Positions 46,301 to 57,091 of a stretch of 64,000 nt of DNA are shown piece by piece. Position numbers and translations under genes: made by a program. How positions within the stretch are numbered: the first letter of the stretch is position 1; the number at the start of each line of letters is the position of its first letter. The stretch spans positions 27,231,372 to 27,295,371 of the forward strand of contig NC_092797.1 of NCBI RefSeq assembly GCF_918797505.1, given 5' to 3'. The notes below the pieces were generated by a model, which worked only from the letters and a program-made list of their open reading frames with translations, had not been told where the DNA came from and ran no database searches. This DNA comes from Bemisia tabaci (lineage: Eukaryota; Arthropoda; Insecta; Hemiptera; Aleyrodidae).

Positions 46301-48229
46301 AATAAAGTCTATGATCAATACTACGAATATTCGTAAAATTGGAGGATGTTTCGATTAGAATGATTTCTTCTCAACATGATTGATTTACTGTAACGTTCCC
46401 TCAGCTAATCGCTCCTCATGAACTGTTGAAGGAGAAATGCTGACATTTTCATTGAAATGATTTGTTTCGTCACCTCTGCTTAAGCTGTCGATGGATTTCG
46501 AAGAAAAGGACTACGACAAGTTGAGGCGCACGGCCTTTCCTACCGACTTCATCGCCGGATAATGGTTTCTCTGGATTAAAGGAGATGGCTAAATCAACTG
46601 AGAGTGGAAATTGAATTGCAGGAACCGAGCATTTTCCGAGGGGAATTAGTGTCAACTGGCGGGATGGGAAAACACTGGCGCTTCAATGAGATATCTGCGG
46701 TTGCCCCTGCACTTTGAGCTCGGCGTTCGCTAGACTTTAAGAAGTTCCATGCACGTTTATTCATTATTCATTTGAATTTACAGGAATACCGTCTGTATTC
46801 AGTTCTTTAGTTCTGCAAACTCATTTCCAGTCGCCAAATTGAAAAATCTTGGAAAACTTGCCCACAGAAAAACAAACCAGGATAGTCTCTTCCCTCATTT
46901 CAATCTATTCTGAACCACGGTATGACAATATTTAGCTAGAAATGCATTAATTGAATAAAAACAAAGACTTTCCGCACAGGTTAAATGTATCTTTAGAGCT
47001 TAGGGAGCCTAAAAATCATTAATAAGGATTTGTTTTGGCCTTCACATGAATGTGGTAGCAACCCCAAGTACCATGCGCCAGTTATTAGAGGAGAAAAATA
47101 TTATCGAGTGGCCAAATGAAAATCCTGAATGTCAAATCCGTTGCATCCTCAGAAATGGACATGTATGCATTACGTTCTTGGAGAATGGAGGATTTATGAC
47201 TGTCTGTGACAATCCGCGTTTCAAACTCAAAACTGGTTTGATGCGCTCTGTCTGAACAAACGAAACATTCATTACAGTGTCACGCGTCAGTTTATGTTTT
47301 GGGATGTGACAATGCTCTATTGAAGGGGCTTTGACGGGACTGTATACTGTAATAATAGCCATTTCAACTACAGAGTAAAGTAATCAAACTCTCCAATTTG
47401 CAGACGGGGTAAGATATCATATCCCGTCTACACATATTCCTTTCGACTCTAGGTTTTTTTTTCGATTTCCATCAAAAATGACTGCTAAACGGCCTTATTG
47501 CAGCTAAACCCTGCATTCAATTTGCTCTGTCTGACGGTTCAGTTACTGATCCCGCGTCACAGCACAGAGCGGAAACTCGAATGGGCCAGATTAGAGATTG
47601 AAATTGGATACACTCTCATTTCGTCGTTTCTAATTACCGCCTGCAACCTCCCCCCCCCCCCCCTTAGCCCCTTCATCATCCTACCCCACCCCCCTCTTTC
47701 TCTCGAGCCGCCTGTGCGCACAGAAACGAGAAATGGGTCAAAACGCGGAAGAAGATGCTGCCGTCTACAGGTGAGGTGCTGTGTTGCCAAATTCAACATA
47801 TTCATCGGCTCGGACAAACGAAGACGAGGATTAGTTGGCGAGGAAAGCGGCATCACTGGATGAGCGATTTGGCCGTGCATCCCAAATCTCCTCAGAGTTC
47901 CCCGTTGGATATTGAGAAATAAGTACAATGGTACGCATGAATCGACAATGCTGGATGATGTGACGGAAACAAGACGAGATGAAATTGCTGCATGCGCGAC
48001 GGTGAAACAGTAGCTCGCGAGACTGGTGGGGGGGGGAAGGGGGTGGGGGGGGGGGGGTTGAGACGACAAACCGCAAATTTTAGACTATTAGCAAACATCG
48101 GTCTCGTAAGGAACCAAACCGCAGCCGCGGGAGAAGATTTATAGAGGCACTACCCGTTGATGGAATCAGGAATTAAGGTAGCGCGGAGTCACAGAAGGTC
48201 TAATGTCAATTGAAGCCCTGTGAGCCACG
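46301..48229. other. Non-coding stretch with poly-C and poly-G tracts
   Basis: A C run at 47650-47664 and G-rich tracts at 48027-48058 bracket a region with frames on both strands (up to 170 codons on the minus strand, 47557-48069) that are proline/glycine-rich because of those tracts. No domain is recognisable. The 69-codon frame at 47046-47255 begins at an ATG, but I recognise nothing in it. Confidence 0.35.
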
Positions 48230-48615
48230 CCACCGCCGAGAGTACATCGCAATGTTGCGGCAATTGAGCGGCTGAGCTTGAGACGATTAGTTTCTTGCAG
48301 AAGTCAGAGGCTGTTCTCAAAAAATGTCCTGATTTTCTTAATTTTTTAGCATAACCATTTAAAAAACAAGATGTTGCGGCAATTGAGCGGCTTCGCTTGG
48401 AGACGATTAGTTTCTTGCAGAAATCAGAGGCTGTTCTCAAAAAATGTCCTGATTTTCTTAAATTTTTAGCATAACCATTTAAAAAAAAACAAGATGTTGC
48501 GGCAATTGAGCGGCTACGCTTGGAGACGATTAGTTTCTTGCAGAAATCAGAGGCTGTCCTCAAAAAATGTCCTGATTTTCTCAAATTTTTAGCATTACCA
48601 TTTAAAAAAACAAGA
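48230..48615 (-). repeat. Minisatellite, three units of about 120 bp, with continuous minus-strand frame
   Basis: TGTTGCGGCAATTGAGCGGC recurs at about 48253, 48371 and 48495. Each is followed by AGACGATTAGTTTCTTGCAG, AGGCTGT and AAAAAATGTCCTGATTTTCT. The offsets are 118 and 124 bp. On the minus strand a 148-codon frame (48189-48635) passes through all units and encodes about 40-residue repeats containing KSGHFLRTASDFCKKL. Because one unit change is not a multiple of three yet the frame survives, the frame could be real, but it is more likely a by-product. Confidence 0.8.
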
Positions 48616-48754
48616 TTAAAGATCCTTTCACACAAATTTTTACTCCGAAATTTTAAAACTTAACAGTTATGAGAAGATATCCTTATGAATTTGGCTAAGA
48701 AAAAGGAGAAACAACTCACACGCTCGGTGAGTTATAGCTGATTCTTTCCTCAAG

Positions 48755-49092
48755 CAATCGTGACTTCTGACAGTGATACCACTATTCGGCCACGTGGGAG
48801 CTCGGGTTGCCTGTACTGAAAACTGAAGGCAAACTGACAGTCAGGTAAAGTCACCGTAAAATATGTTTGCTTTCTTCCACGAGCAATCGTGACACCTGAG
48901 AATGATACCACTATTCGGCCACGTGGGAGCTCGGGTTGCCTATTTGAAAACTGAAGGCAAACTGACAGTGAGGTAAAGTCACCGCAAAACATTTCTGCCT
49001 TCTTCCTCGAGCAATCGTGACATCTGAGAGTGATGCCACTATTCGGTCACGTGGGAGCTCATGTTACTTAAAACTGAGGGCTAACGGACCAT
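48755..49092 (+). repeat. Minisatellite, about 2.5 units of 128-129 bp
   Basis: CAATCGTGAC recurs at about 48755, 48884 and 49012. Each is followed by CCACTATTCGG and CACGTGGGAGCTC, and by AAACTGAAGGCAAACTGACAG in the first two. The third unit is truncated. It lies directly beyond the 120-bp minisatellite but is unrelated in sequence. Confidence 0.82.
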
Positions 49093-49984
49093 GATCTTTT
49101 TCAAATTTTTCCCTAATGCTAAGAAAAAGATCACCTTATAATTTTCGATTTCTCAGACCTCTAGAAGCCCCGGTATTCATCTTATTATTTGACAAAGTTC
49201 ATGTCTGACAGTTACGGTAGAGGATTTTTAAAAATTAGTCAGGAGGGGCACTAGACTTTATTTGGAGGGTTCGAACCCTCCCTCCCCCCCCCCAAAAAAA
49301 AGAGGTCCTGGCCCCTTAGAAGTGCACGCCATCCGGGCCTTTTTCCATCAGCCCGGTCCTGTACCAGTTTGAAAGTCGTCACACTAAGTCCTGGTAAGGA
49401 TCAAAAGATAGGTTTCTTCGACTGTAACTCGCATTCGAGTCGTGAGACCCGGCCATGCCATGCGAACGCATTAGGACTGGCCGTGCCGTATGGAGTGGAC
49501 GGCGGTCCGGCTGTAAAAGGAGCCAGGAACGGTGCGGCGGTGTGGCGCAAGTAGCGCGGAGAGATGGAGCAGGGCAGGGTGATCCAGTTGAACCGTGTGA
49601 ATTTTTCTTGTGACAAGTGGTCTCAACTGAAGGTCACTTTCCTTGCCGGGTTCCGTTACCATCGACCGACACCGACCGGCCTGATACGACCCGCGACACA
49701 ACCAACGACCTGCATCCATGCTGTGACGCTGTGCCGCACCGGTGCCACCGTTGCCTCGCTCTGTCAAATTCCGCGCATTCCTCTGTTGAGTTCGGTTTTC
49801 GGGTGGATCCTTCTTATTTTCAGAGTGAGACCCGGAGTGCATATCACTCCGGAACCTCAGCTACCAAACAACGGAGTGCGGAGCAGAATCTACACTTGAT
49901 GGAGTCAACTCTGCTCTTCTGAAGCAAATTTTGAGTACTTACATAGGGATAGTATGGACTTTTCGAAATATGGAGCTCATAAGT
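49093..49984. other. Non-coding, GC-rich in the middle
   Basis: At 49258-49300 GAGGGTTCGAACCCTCCC is a perfect palindrome followed by poly-C and poly-A, not a tRNA arm. From 49320 to 49880 the sequence is about half GC with overlapping frames on both strands (up to 123 codons). I recognise no domain. An exon or regulatory island cannot be excluded. Confidence 0.3.
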
Positions 49985-50113
49985 GTCCAGCCCACTTACA
50001 AACTAGAGGCTCAGGTTCATCGATGCCTTTCCTGGCCCTCTCATTGGTCAGCGGTTTAAGTCGGGGCAATCGATGAGTCTCTTTGAAGCCTCTAGTTTGT
50101 AAGTGGGCTGGAC
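49985..50113. mobile_element. 129-bp MITE with GTCCAGCCCACTTAC termini
   Basis: GTCCAGCCCACTTACAAACT, continuing AGAGGCT, is exactly complemented at the right end (AGCCTCTAGTTTGTAAGTGG, GCTGGAC). The interior is short, with CAATCGATGAG / CATCGATG near the centre. A perfect 27-bp terminal repeat suggests a young copy. The target duplication is not clear, although GCTCATAA occurs near both sides. Confidence 0.78.
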
Positions 50114-51558
50114 GCTTTAGGCTATTAGGGCTCATAAAAACACCCAACCTTTTGACTCGAAAAACATTAGACAAATGCGGCTGCCTACCTTCAGATTCCG
50201 ATTACCAAAGTAAGATGGCGACGATTAATCATAAATGAGTGTCCTTCCACAAAAATGAGAAAATGTATGCGAAAACCAAGCCAAATACGTATTTTACCAA
50301 CGGAATCACTCTGGATAATATGAATCCATATAGGTTGGCTGCCCTTTTGGACCTTAGGAGCTTCATGAATTAATCTTAAAATTACCGGCATATAGGGAGA
50401 GTACAGACTCCCCATTTGCAAGTACTCTAAGCAAAATCAACTCTTTTAATTGTGATTGGTTTTAATTGAGGGTTCAATTCGGCACCACCGGCGATCAGCA
50501 AAACGAGCGTTGTCAATTCAGGGGAGTTTTGGGAGGTGCTTTTTACAGACGAATATCTACTTAGTTTAATTTGTGTGCACCAACAGGCAATTCGGGAGCG
50601 CATGCGGTAAGCGGACACCCTGCATGCGATACGCCCAGATGCAACCGTTATTGGAGGTGATCGACAGTTCTATGGCCCCATTCATCAGTTGTTTCCAAAC
50701 GCAGGTTCAATGAATGCCCACATTAAATCCGGAGCCGCGATTTTTGACATTGCCCCCAATTTTTCAAAGCGCCGAGGCAAATGCAGGCTTGGGAAAATGT
50801 ACTGGAGAATTTTTAGTTAGCGATTGGACGACATGTTTCTGCCAAAGGATTGGTTCCTTTCTGCTGAACGCGGCCCAGTTGGTCCATCATTTTCTACTCA
50901 GTCTATAAGAACCACTCATTTCAACCAATAGGATCGCCACATACTCGCCACATACAACCGGAAATTTTGTGTGTGAACATAGCAAACTAAATAACTTGAA
51001 AGCTAAGAACTTTCTCGACCTATATTCACCGACCAAAAATGTGATCTGAGGGCTCAGAAGGATCTAACGATCATGCTGGATCCTGAAGAATAGACCGCCT
51101 CCAGACTTAGGAGTACCGCTAGATTCCGTTAAGAGCAAACATGGGTATTCCGAGAGTAATCGCAACGTAGCGTAGCGTCTCACCTTAATGGACCCACCAT
51201 CATCGTGACAATCCGAACTAATCGGGATTCGTTTCGTTTTTCTTCGGCTAATTCTCTCACTCCGTCAAGTTCGGAGCGCGAACCTTACTGGCATTTACGT
51301 CAACTAATCGCCCTCTCACGGTTGTCTCAAGGTCAAGAAGCAGCTAATGTTCTAGGCAGAGTTTTTTTTCAATTTTAATGAAAACCCTAGTCATAAAAGA
51401 TGATGAGGGGCATCTTGATTTTTTGCCCCCTCAAAAGCGTTGCGAAGCTCTGTCTTTGAGGGAAATCTTGAATTGTCAGAAAATTGTCTCATGGACAGTA
51501 GTTCCTCTGGTTTGGACAAAGGCGGATTGGGCGGAAACATTGTCTGTGTCGTTTCCGC
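50114..51558. other. Non-coding stretch
   Basis: No gene supported. At about 50835-50895 GGTTCCTTTCTGCTGAACGC, followed by GGCCCAGTTGGTCC, resembles GGTTTCTTTCTGCTAAACG followed by TAGTCC at about 19034-19060. It is probably a shared old repeat. Confidence 0.35.
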
Positions 51559-51730
51559 ATGACGATCAGTGGCGTGGCGTGCTTTGCGATGTATCGATTG
51601 TTATGCTATTTAAACCTATGGTAGAGAATCGATTATTAAGGTGTTCCCCCTGTTTATCGATCCTTTTCCACAGTTTTAAGTGGCATAACAATCGATAAAT
51701 CGCAAAACACGCTACGCCACTGATGACGAT
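51559..51730. mobile_element. hAT-type MITE family D, copy 2, with perfect 8-bp duplication
   Basis: The element spans 51567-51722. It begins CAGTGGCGTGGCGTGCTTTG and ends CACGCTACGCCACTG. ATGACGAT occurs on both sides (51559-51566 and 51723-51730). The CAGTG-type ends and 8-bp duplication are hAT diagnostics. There is no transposase. Confidence 0.93.
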
Positions 51731-51749
51731 ACGCAACAATAAGCATGTT

Positions 51750-51998
51750 CTGCCGAGCTGAGGAAAAACGCCGTATGAGCCTTCAGGCGTTGCCAAATTT
51801 TCTTTGACAAATCATAAATTTTCAGAAAAATTGGTAAATGTTTTTCTTCCAATTTCTCAGGTAATTTTGTTTGTAATTTGATCTAAAAAGACAAAAAATT
51901 TCATGGAAAAATACTGATAATTTTCCTTACCAATAAACATTTTATCGGAGGAAATTTGGCAACTCTTGTTCATACGGCGTTCTTCCTTAGCATGGCAG
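51750..51998. mobile_element. MITE family C, copy 4
   Basis: It begins CTGCCGAGCTGAGGAAAAAC and ends GTTCTTCCTTAGCATGGCAG. The inner arms are TTGCCAAATTTTC / GGAAATTTGGCAA. The flanks TGTT and AGTT match at only two of four positions. It lies 27 bp from MITE D copy 2. Confidence 0.86.
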
Positions 51999-52448
51999 AG
52001 TTTCCCACAAACTTTCCAAGGGTTAACGTGTTCGACCGAATCTGACACTCAACTTTTCGTCCAATTCTTCATTTAAGGCCTCGAGAAAATGCTTTTGATT
52101 TAGTCGGACGGGTTCGACAATCGTCCTAACGAACATAAATCTTCCCATGACTTTTTTTCTCGATTTAGATTGAAGCGAACGTCAAAAGTCCTCCTTGCTG
52201 GAACGCAATCTGGATTCTGATCTCCGAGCTCGGGAGATGTGTAACGCGGGTTTTAATCTCTCCTCTTTTATTTTCGTAGTCTCCCGTTGTTCGGACTGTT
52301 TGGAAACACTTGGTGAGAAAAGTTCGCGCATTGGTTAATTACGCCCATAAAAACTTGTCTAACAAGGTGCTCACAGGTCCACGAGCCGTTTGCCGTTGAT
52401 GCAGCTTCAATTACCCGTCCGGTTGCCGAATTTGCCGCGGATCGTAAC
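51999..52448. promoter_or_regulatory. Inter-MITE stretch with homeodomain-like cluster (putative)
   Basis: At about 52333-52445 GGTTAATTACGCCCATAAAA is followed by AACAAGGTGCTCACAGGTCC and CAATTACCCGTCC. The TAATTA site, the CCATAAAA (Abd-B/caudal-like) site and the E-box-like CAGGTC sit in otherwise GC-balanced sequence. No gene is visible. A regulatory role is an inference only. Confidence 0.22.
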
Positions 52449-52709
52449 TTCTCTGCCGTGCTGAGGAAGAACGCCGTATGAGCCTTCAGGCGTTGCCAAA
52501 TTTCCTTGGATAAAACACGACTTTCCCGGTAAACTCATGAATATTTTTCTTCAAATTTTTCAGCTAATTTTGTTCGCAATTTCCCCCGGAGTTCCTGAGT
52601 ATCTCAGGACAAAATATTCATACATTTCCTCAAAAATGAGCGTTTTATCGATGGAAATTTGGCAACTCTCGAATGTTCATACGACGTTTTTCCTTAGCAC
52701 GGCAGTTCT
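52449..52709. mobile_element. MITE family C, copy 5, with TTCT direct repeat
   Basis: The element spans 52453-52705, from CTGCCGTGCTGAGGAAGAAC to GTTTTTCCTTAGCACGGCAG. TTCT flanks both sides (52449-52452 and 52706-52709). Together with ATCT around copy 3, this supports a 4-bp target duplication for the family. Confidence 0.88.
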
Positions 52710-53930
52710 CGGAAGGGACCGGTTAGTTTTTAAGTTAGATCTGGCAATGTTGTCGGGTACCCCTCACTCGGAAACCGATCCCTAGCGTAAAAATATCAAA
52801 ACTTTCCGCGGAGAGAGAACGAGGGCACCGTTGGAATTATTTGCATGGCCGGGTGGGGTGGGGGGGGGGGGTGGCGAGGAATTAGGATTGACAGAAATCT
52901 TTTGAGTGAGTCGAATTGCTGCAAATTGCATTCCTTACGAGAATGGAACATGCCGCGACTTGTAATGAACGCGGCGGCGGTGCTGTCAAATATAGCGGAG
53001 GGAAATTGGGATTTGCATCTGGAGCAATCTGCGGTAACTTATTAAAAAGAAAGGAGCCAGTAGAATGCGAAAGGCATTCAATCGATTTTCCGGTATGCAT
53101 ACTTCAACTTCGGTATCGTCAGATTTTACTGGATTTAAGATGGCTTGCTCCACAAGGTAAGGAAATGTTTCTTGAGGAAATAATATCTGACATTTTCAGG
53201 TAGATAATCTGCAAAGTGCTATGTTCGTGAACGCTAAATACAATGATTTAAAATTTTGCTCGGAAAAAAATGTGAATAGGAAGACTAAATTTGACACTTC
53301 TTGCCAAAAATGTCCAATTTAAAAAACAGGAAAAAATTCGAAAACTTGGTGAAATTGCTTTAAACATGAAACAAAAGAAGTCTTTGTGGGAATATTCCAC
53401 TACAGTTGATACAATGCAAATAATAAAAAGAATGAACAAAAAGGGGATGCAAAAAATCGTGCATACGGTGTAAAGAAGAATTAATTGCAGGCAGAGTTTA
53501 AAAAAAATTTCATAAAGCGCGGCTTCGTGTATGCGTCAATGTTTCTCGCTCATTTAGTATTTAAGAGATATGTTTATTCAAAGGAACTTTGTGACGAATT
53601 TATTGTTTCACTAAAATTTTGACCCAATCTGGACATTAAAGTAACTAGCATACAAAAAATTACTAAATTTCGGTAAAATATTTTGTTCACATCACATCAA
53701 GTATTTTCTGTAGACTTTTATGAAATCTTTCATGTTTCACCGACCTAATCTATGCGAGATATAAAAGAAAAAATTATGCTAAAAATTCGTCAAAATGCCA
53801 CAAAATTAGTGACTTCAATCCTCAAGGGGCGAAGATACGCTCGTATCACACTTTACCCCGAAGTAGACTGTTCATTCTCCTGTAGAATTTTACGAACCAT
53901 TCATTATAGAACGATTTCCACATCAGGGTG
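52710..53930. other. Non-coding stretch
   Basis: A G-rich tract (TGGGGTGGGGGGGGGGGGTGG) lies at 52854-52874. The rest is AT-rich without a supportable gene. The frame at 53291-53473 is lysine-rich because of base composition. Confidence 0.4.
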
Positions 53931-53933
53931 TCT

Positions 53934-54206
53934 ACTAAAACAGGCTGGCCAAAAATCAGTACTTGTACAGTACTTTTTCAGTATACAATCCCGAAAAATT
54001 CAGTACCTCCTCAACGGTAAAATTCAGTACTTTTTCAGTACGTTCATTTGACTAAATTCGAAAAATTTGAATTTTCCTCTCAAATTGCGACAAAAAGTTA
54101 AAAATTCCGGAACTTCTGACGGAATTTCCGCACTTTTTCAGTACTTCTGGACTGCCCTTAATAAATCAGTACTATTTCCGAACTATCCGGACTTGTAGAC
54201 ACCCTG
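53934..54206. mobile_element. CAGGGTGTCTAC element, copy 3
   Basis: About 273 bp, with ends CAGGGTGTCTACTAAAACAG and GACTTGTAGACACCCTG. The interior contains CAGTACTTTTTCAGTA and TTCCGCACTTTTTC motifs. CACAT lies on both sides, a possible 5-bp direct repeat not matched exactly by the other copies. Confidence 0.8.
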
Positions 54207-54934
54207 CACATCTAAATTTATGTGTCTATGGACAAGAGTTCGCGCAGAACATGTAACAATTTTTTCTGCATGTTCTATTTATATCATTCATAAAACTCCA
54301 TTTCCCCATTGAAATCTGGCAAGTAGGGTGGAAGTTCCTTGCGCTGCCCGCGTTCACGAAATGATTCACATTTGTGCATCCTTGATGAGATTTTTTATAA
54401 TCCGATTACGAGTAATCACGGAGTTTTTGTGAAGTTTCCACGATTTACTCGTATTAATGCATCATTCGTTCAAACGGCGACTGCGACGCTCCCTCCCTCC
54501 TTCCATCTCGCTCCCGTCTTCGCGGTTATCTCTCGCTTTCGCGCGATTTAATTTCGCCCGGGAGACAGAAAAATCCTGCCAACTGAGCGACGTCTCCGTT
54601 TCTCCCGTCTTTGTGCCCGTCAAAACACCGACGAAGGGTGGATGGACTGTTTATTTCCGCCGGGGGAGGAGGCTAGACGTTTCGTTTGCACAGGGTTCTT
54701 TATCTCTCGCGACTGAGGCATAAAGTGTCTCCTCCTTATCGAAAACACCGGGAGGAGAAACACGGTAAAAAATTATCCACGAGGAGTAAAACGGTTGCAC
54801 GGTGTATACGCCATGACTTTAAGGGAGGTTTCTTCATAAGCAACTAGAGGGCTCCGCTCCCTTAGCGCTACGCGCCCCCAGAGGCTCCTTCGCGGCTAGC
54901 GAAATCGTTGAAATCTTCCAGACGAACAAATTGA
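54207..54934. other. Non-coding stretch
   Basis: No gene supported. GC-rich at about 54480-54700. At 54845-54905 short hairpin-like motifs (GCTCCGCTCCC, AGCGCTACGCG, CCTTCGCGGCTAGCGAA) recall the palindrome cluster at 41783 but are less perfect. Confidence 0.35.
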
Positions 54935-55442
54935 AATGGAGATGTTGCATGAGTGAGGAATTTTCGATTTGACTGTTGATTTGTATGTAAAAGTTCGCGA
55001 GAAACACGATGGTGCCACTGGTTTTCTCTGAAATCAACTCCCAAGCTCAAAAAAAGCTCTCAAGTTGAAGCCAAAATGGAGGGGATATCCCACGCTATCC
55101 TGAGAGTCCACCTCTACATCAAGACAAACTCTCCATGCAAAGATAGGGAGCAAATACATTGGCAGGGTTGCCACTTTATTTGGGGACTCCAAAACTGAAA
55201 ACACGGCATCACTGCTAATGTATTTGCTCCCTATCTTTGCATGGAGAGTTTGTCTTGATGTAGAGGTGGACTCTCAGGATAGCGTGGGATATATCCTCCA
55301 TTACGCCCTCAACTTGAGAGCTTTTTTTGAGCTTGGGAGTTGATTTCAGGGAAAACCAGTGGCACCATCGTATTTCTCGCAAATTTTTACATAAGAATCA
55401 ATAGACAAATCGCAAATTCCTCACACATGCAACATCTCCATT
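54935..55442. mobile_element. 508-bp fold-back element, copy F2
   Basis: Same length and ends as the copy at 5961-6468 (AATGGAGATGTTGCATG). The unique centre (about 55160-55215) is the reverse complement of that in F1, so the two lie in opposite orientations. The arms pair almost throughout. Non-coding. Confidence 0.86.
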
Positions 55443-55657
55443 GCCTAAGTTGGACTCTGAACTCCCCTTCTTCAGCCCAGCCCATTTAACGTCTTACTCC
55501 CCTTCCTCACTTCATCCATCGAGCATCTTAAAAATGATTTTATTAGAATAGAGAGGATGATAATTTCACGCTACCTGTTAAGAATACAAAGAAAACAACG
55601 CGGAAATTCAGATACAGTTAAATATCATGCAGAGTAAACTTACGTTTTTTACCTCGC

Positions 55658-56298
55658 AAAGAGGTTGTTCCATCTACCATTGAAACTGGGCCCAGAATGA
55701 AATCTCCTCATCTTTTCAGGTATCAAAGGGCATGGTCAGGGACACCCAAAAATGGTTGAATTTTTTCCAAATTCCCCCCTGGGGAGGGGGGGCGGGGGGT
55801 TATATGAAAAACGGTTTTTTGGCTCTAACTTTTGAACGGTTTGAGATATCGATTTGAACTTTTTTTTAAATGAAAGGTCGTTTAAAGAGCTTTCTTTTGG
55901 TATATTATGTTTAATAGTTAGGTCAATTTTTGACCAATTTATGGCCTGTCAAAAATTTTCCATGAGTCCAAAAATCAGATTTCTGTAGTTTAGAGCAGCG
56001 ACGATCGCATGCAGATGAACAAAAAACTGTTCAACTTATAGCCCTCTCTCTGACGGTTAAAATGAGCCCAAGATCATCTTGGGGAAACGATTTGTCTCCG
56101 AGTTATGCTTCTTCAAAGTTGGCGCGGCGGGGTCCGCTTCCGCGGGGCAGCGCTCCGGAGTACGATAGTTCACTCCCACCCCCCTCCCGTCATGCCACGC
56201 GACGCAAACCGAGGAAGACTACCTTTAATGATCATTTGAACAGATAAATGCACACAATATACGCTATTATGTTGTACAAGTATTATTAAAATTATATT
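55658..56298 (+). repeat. Left 641-bp terminal inverted repeat of the SWIM element
   Basis: It contains a poly-C/poly-G stretch (about 55775-55800), the segment TTTGAACGGTTTGAGATATC and a CpG-rich block near 56115-56215. A 61-codon ATG frame (56062-56247) lies inside and is repeated identically on the opposite strand in the other arm (57141-57326). Its product begins MSPRSSWGND and is Pro/Arg/Ser-rich. I do not recognise it, and mirror duplication makes chance conservation trivial. Confidence 0.88.
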
Positions 56299-57091
56299 GA
56301 AAACGCTCTATAAAATGAGAAGCAATATACCTGGATCCGGCAATTTGTTTGACGACTATCGCATAGTGTCCGCGATACATAATTTATATTTTCAACGCCT
56401 GCAAAGTGATGGTGACGACGCAAAAATTGCCATTCAAATGCTCCAAAAATTAAATGAGCCGAATATTGTGCAACAAATTGTTGAGGACGAGAAATGGCTC
56501 CGAAAAAAAGTAGTTTTTGAAAACCTGACGACAGATCATTTTAAACAATTAGAACAGTGGAGGAGCGAAGATCTTGACACCCTCTCGGGAAGTTATCAAA
56601 TTGGACTTGCAGCAAGTTATATTGCAGACCATTTTGCTAATGGAAAATATTGCTTTCAAGTGACGAAGGATAACTTTTTGCCAGATTTTCAAAAATATGA
56701 TATTTCCGTAAATTCGCCTCTTTTTCTTCGATCGCGGATCCTATCGAGGCATAAATCAAAAAAAGAATATCATATATTTATATTAATCGACACCAGTAAA
56801 AAATCCAGCGAGGCCATTAAAGCAAGTTACTGCACATGTAAGAACGGTGCGCGTACCATCAATCCTTGTGCTCACGTCGTAACTATACTGTGGTATTTGT
56901 TTTACGGGCGCTATCACAAAAAACCAGCGCCTTCAGCCTTTTTGAACGAGTGCTTCCCTCTCAGAAAAGTCGATTTTGGCTTTTCAGACGACGAAGATGA
57001 GGATGAAAATGCGGATCACACTGCCGATGATCCTATGGATTGCGGTGATGATAAATTCGGTGAGATTCCACTCTTCTATTTATTATATTAA
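56297..57091 (+). CDS. SWIM zinc-finger protein, C-terminal part of a DDE-transposase-type protein
   Basis: The frame is open for 264 codons; it starts with TTG, so the first ATG (56315) is the likelier start, giving 258 residues. Numbered from the TTG, residues 8-60 (IPGSGNLFDDYRIVSAIHN...) resemble the segment that follows the catalytic domain in DDE_Tnp_4-associated proteins of invertebrates. Residues 98-160 (SGSYQIGLAASYIADHF ... RSRILSRHKSKKEYH) continue that pattern. The SWIM finger is C179-x-C181-x9-C191-x-H193, followed by TILWYLFYGRY. An acidic stretch (230-252) ends the protein. SWIM fingers bind DNA or protein and are common in transposases. The catalytic DDE part expected upstream is absent. 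The frame runs exactly from one terminal repeat to the other, and a GGTGAG donor-like site at about 57059-57064 hints at a lost 3' exon. A fragment or capture is likelier than a complete gene. Confidence 0.8.
   Translation: MKTLYKMRSNIPGSGNLFDDYRIVSAIHNLYFQRLQSDGDDAKIAIQMLQKLNEPNIVQQIVEDEKWLRKKVVFENLTTDHFKQLEQWRSEDLDTLSGSYQIGLAASYIADHFANGKYCFQVTKDNFLPDFQKYDISVNSPLFLRSRILSRHKSKKEYHIFILIDTSKKSSEAIKASYCTCKNGARTINPCAHVVTILWYLFYGRYHKKPAPSAFLNECFPLRKVDFGFSDDEDEDENADHTADDPMDCGDDKFGEIPLFYLLY

Noticed and set aside
47557..48069. 170-codon frame on the - strand
   Set aside because: Pro- and Gly-rich ends come from poly-G and poly-C tracts. Overlapping frames exist on the other strand and there is no domain.
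48755..49092. Regularly spaced repeats as a CRISPR array
   Set aside because: The whole 128-bp unit is repeated, with no variable spacers.
49265..49282. GGTTCGAACC resembling a tRNA T-arm
   Set aside because: A simple palindrome beside poly-C; no anticodon arm, D arm or acceptor stem around it.
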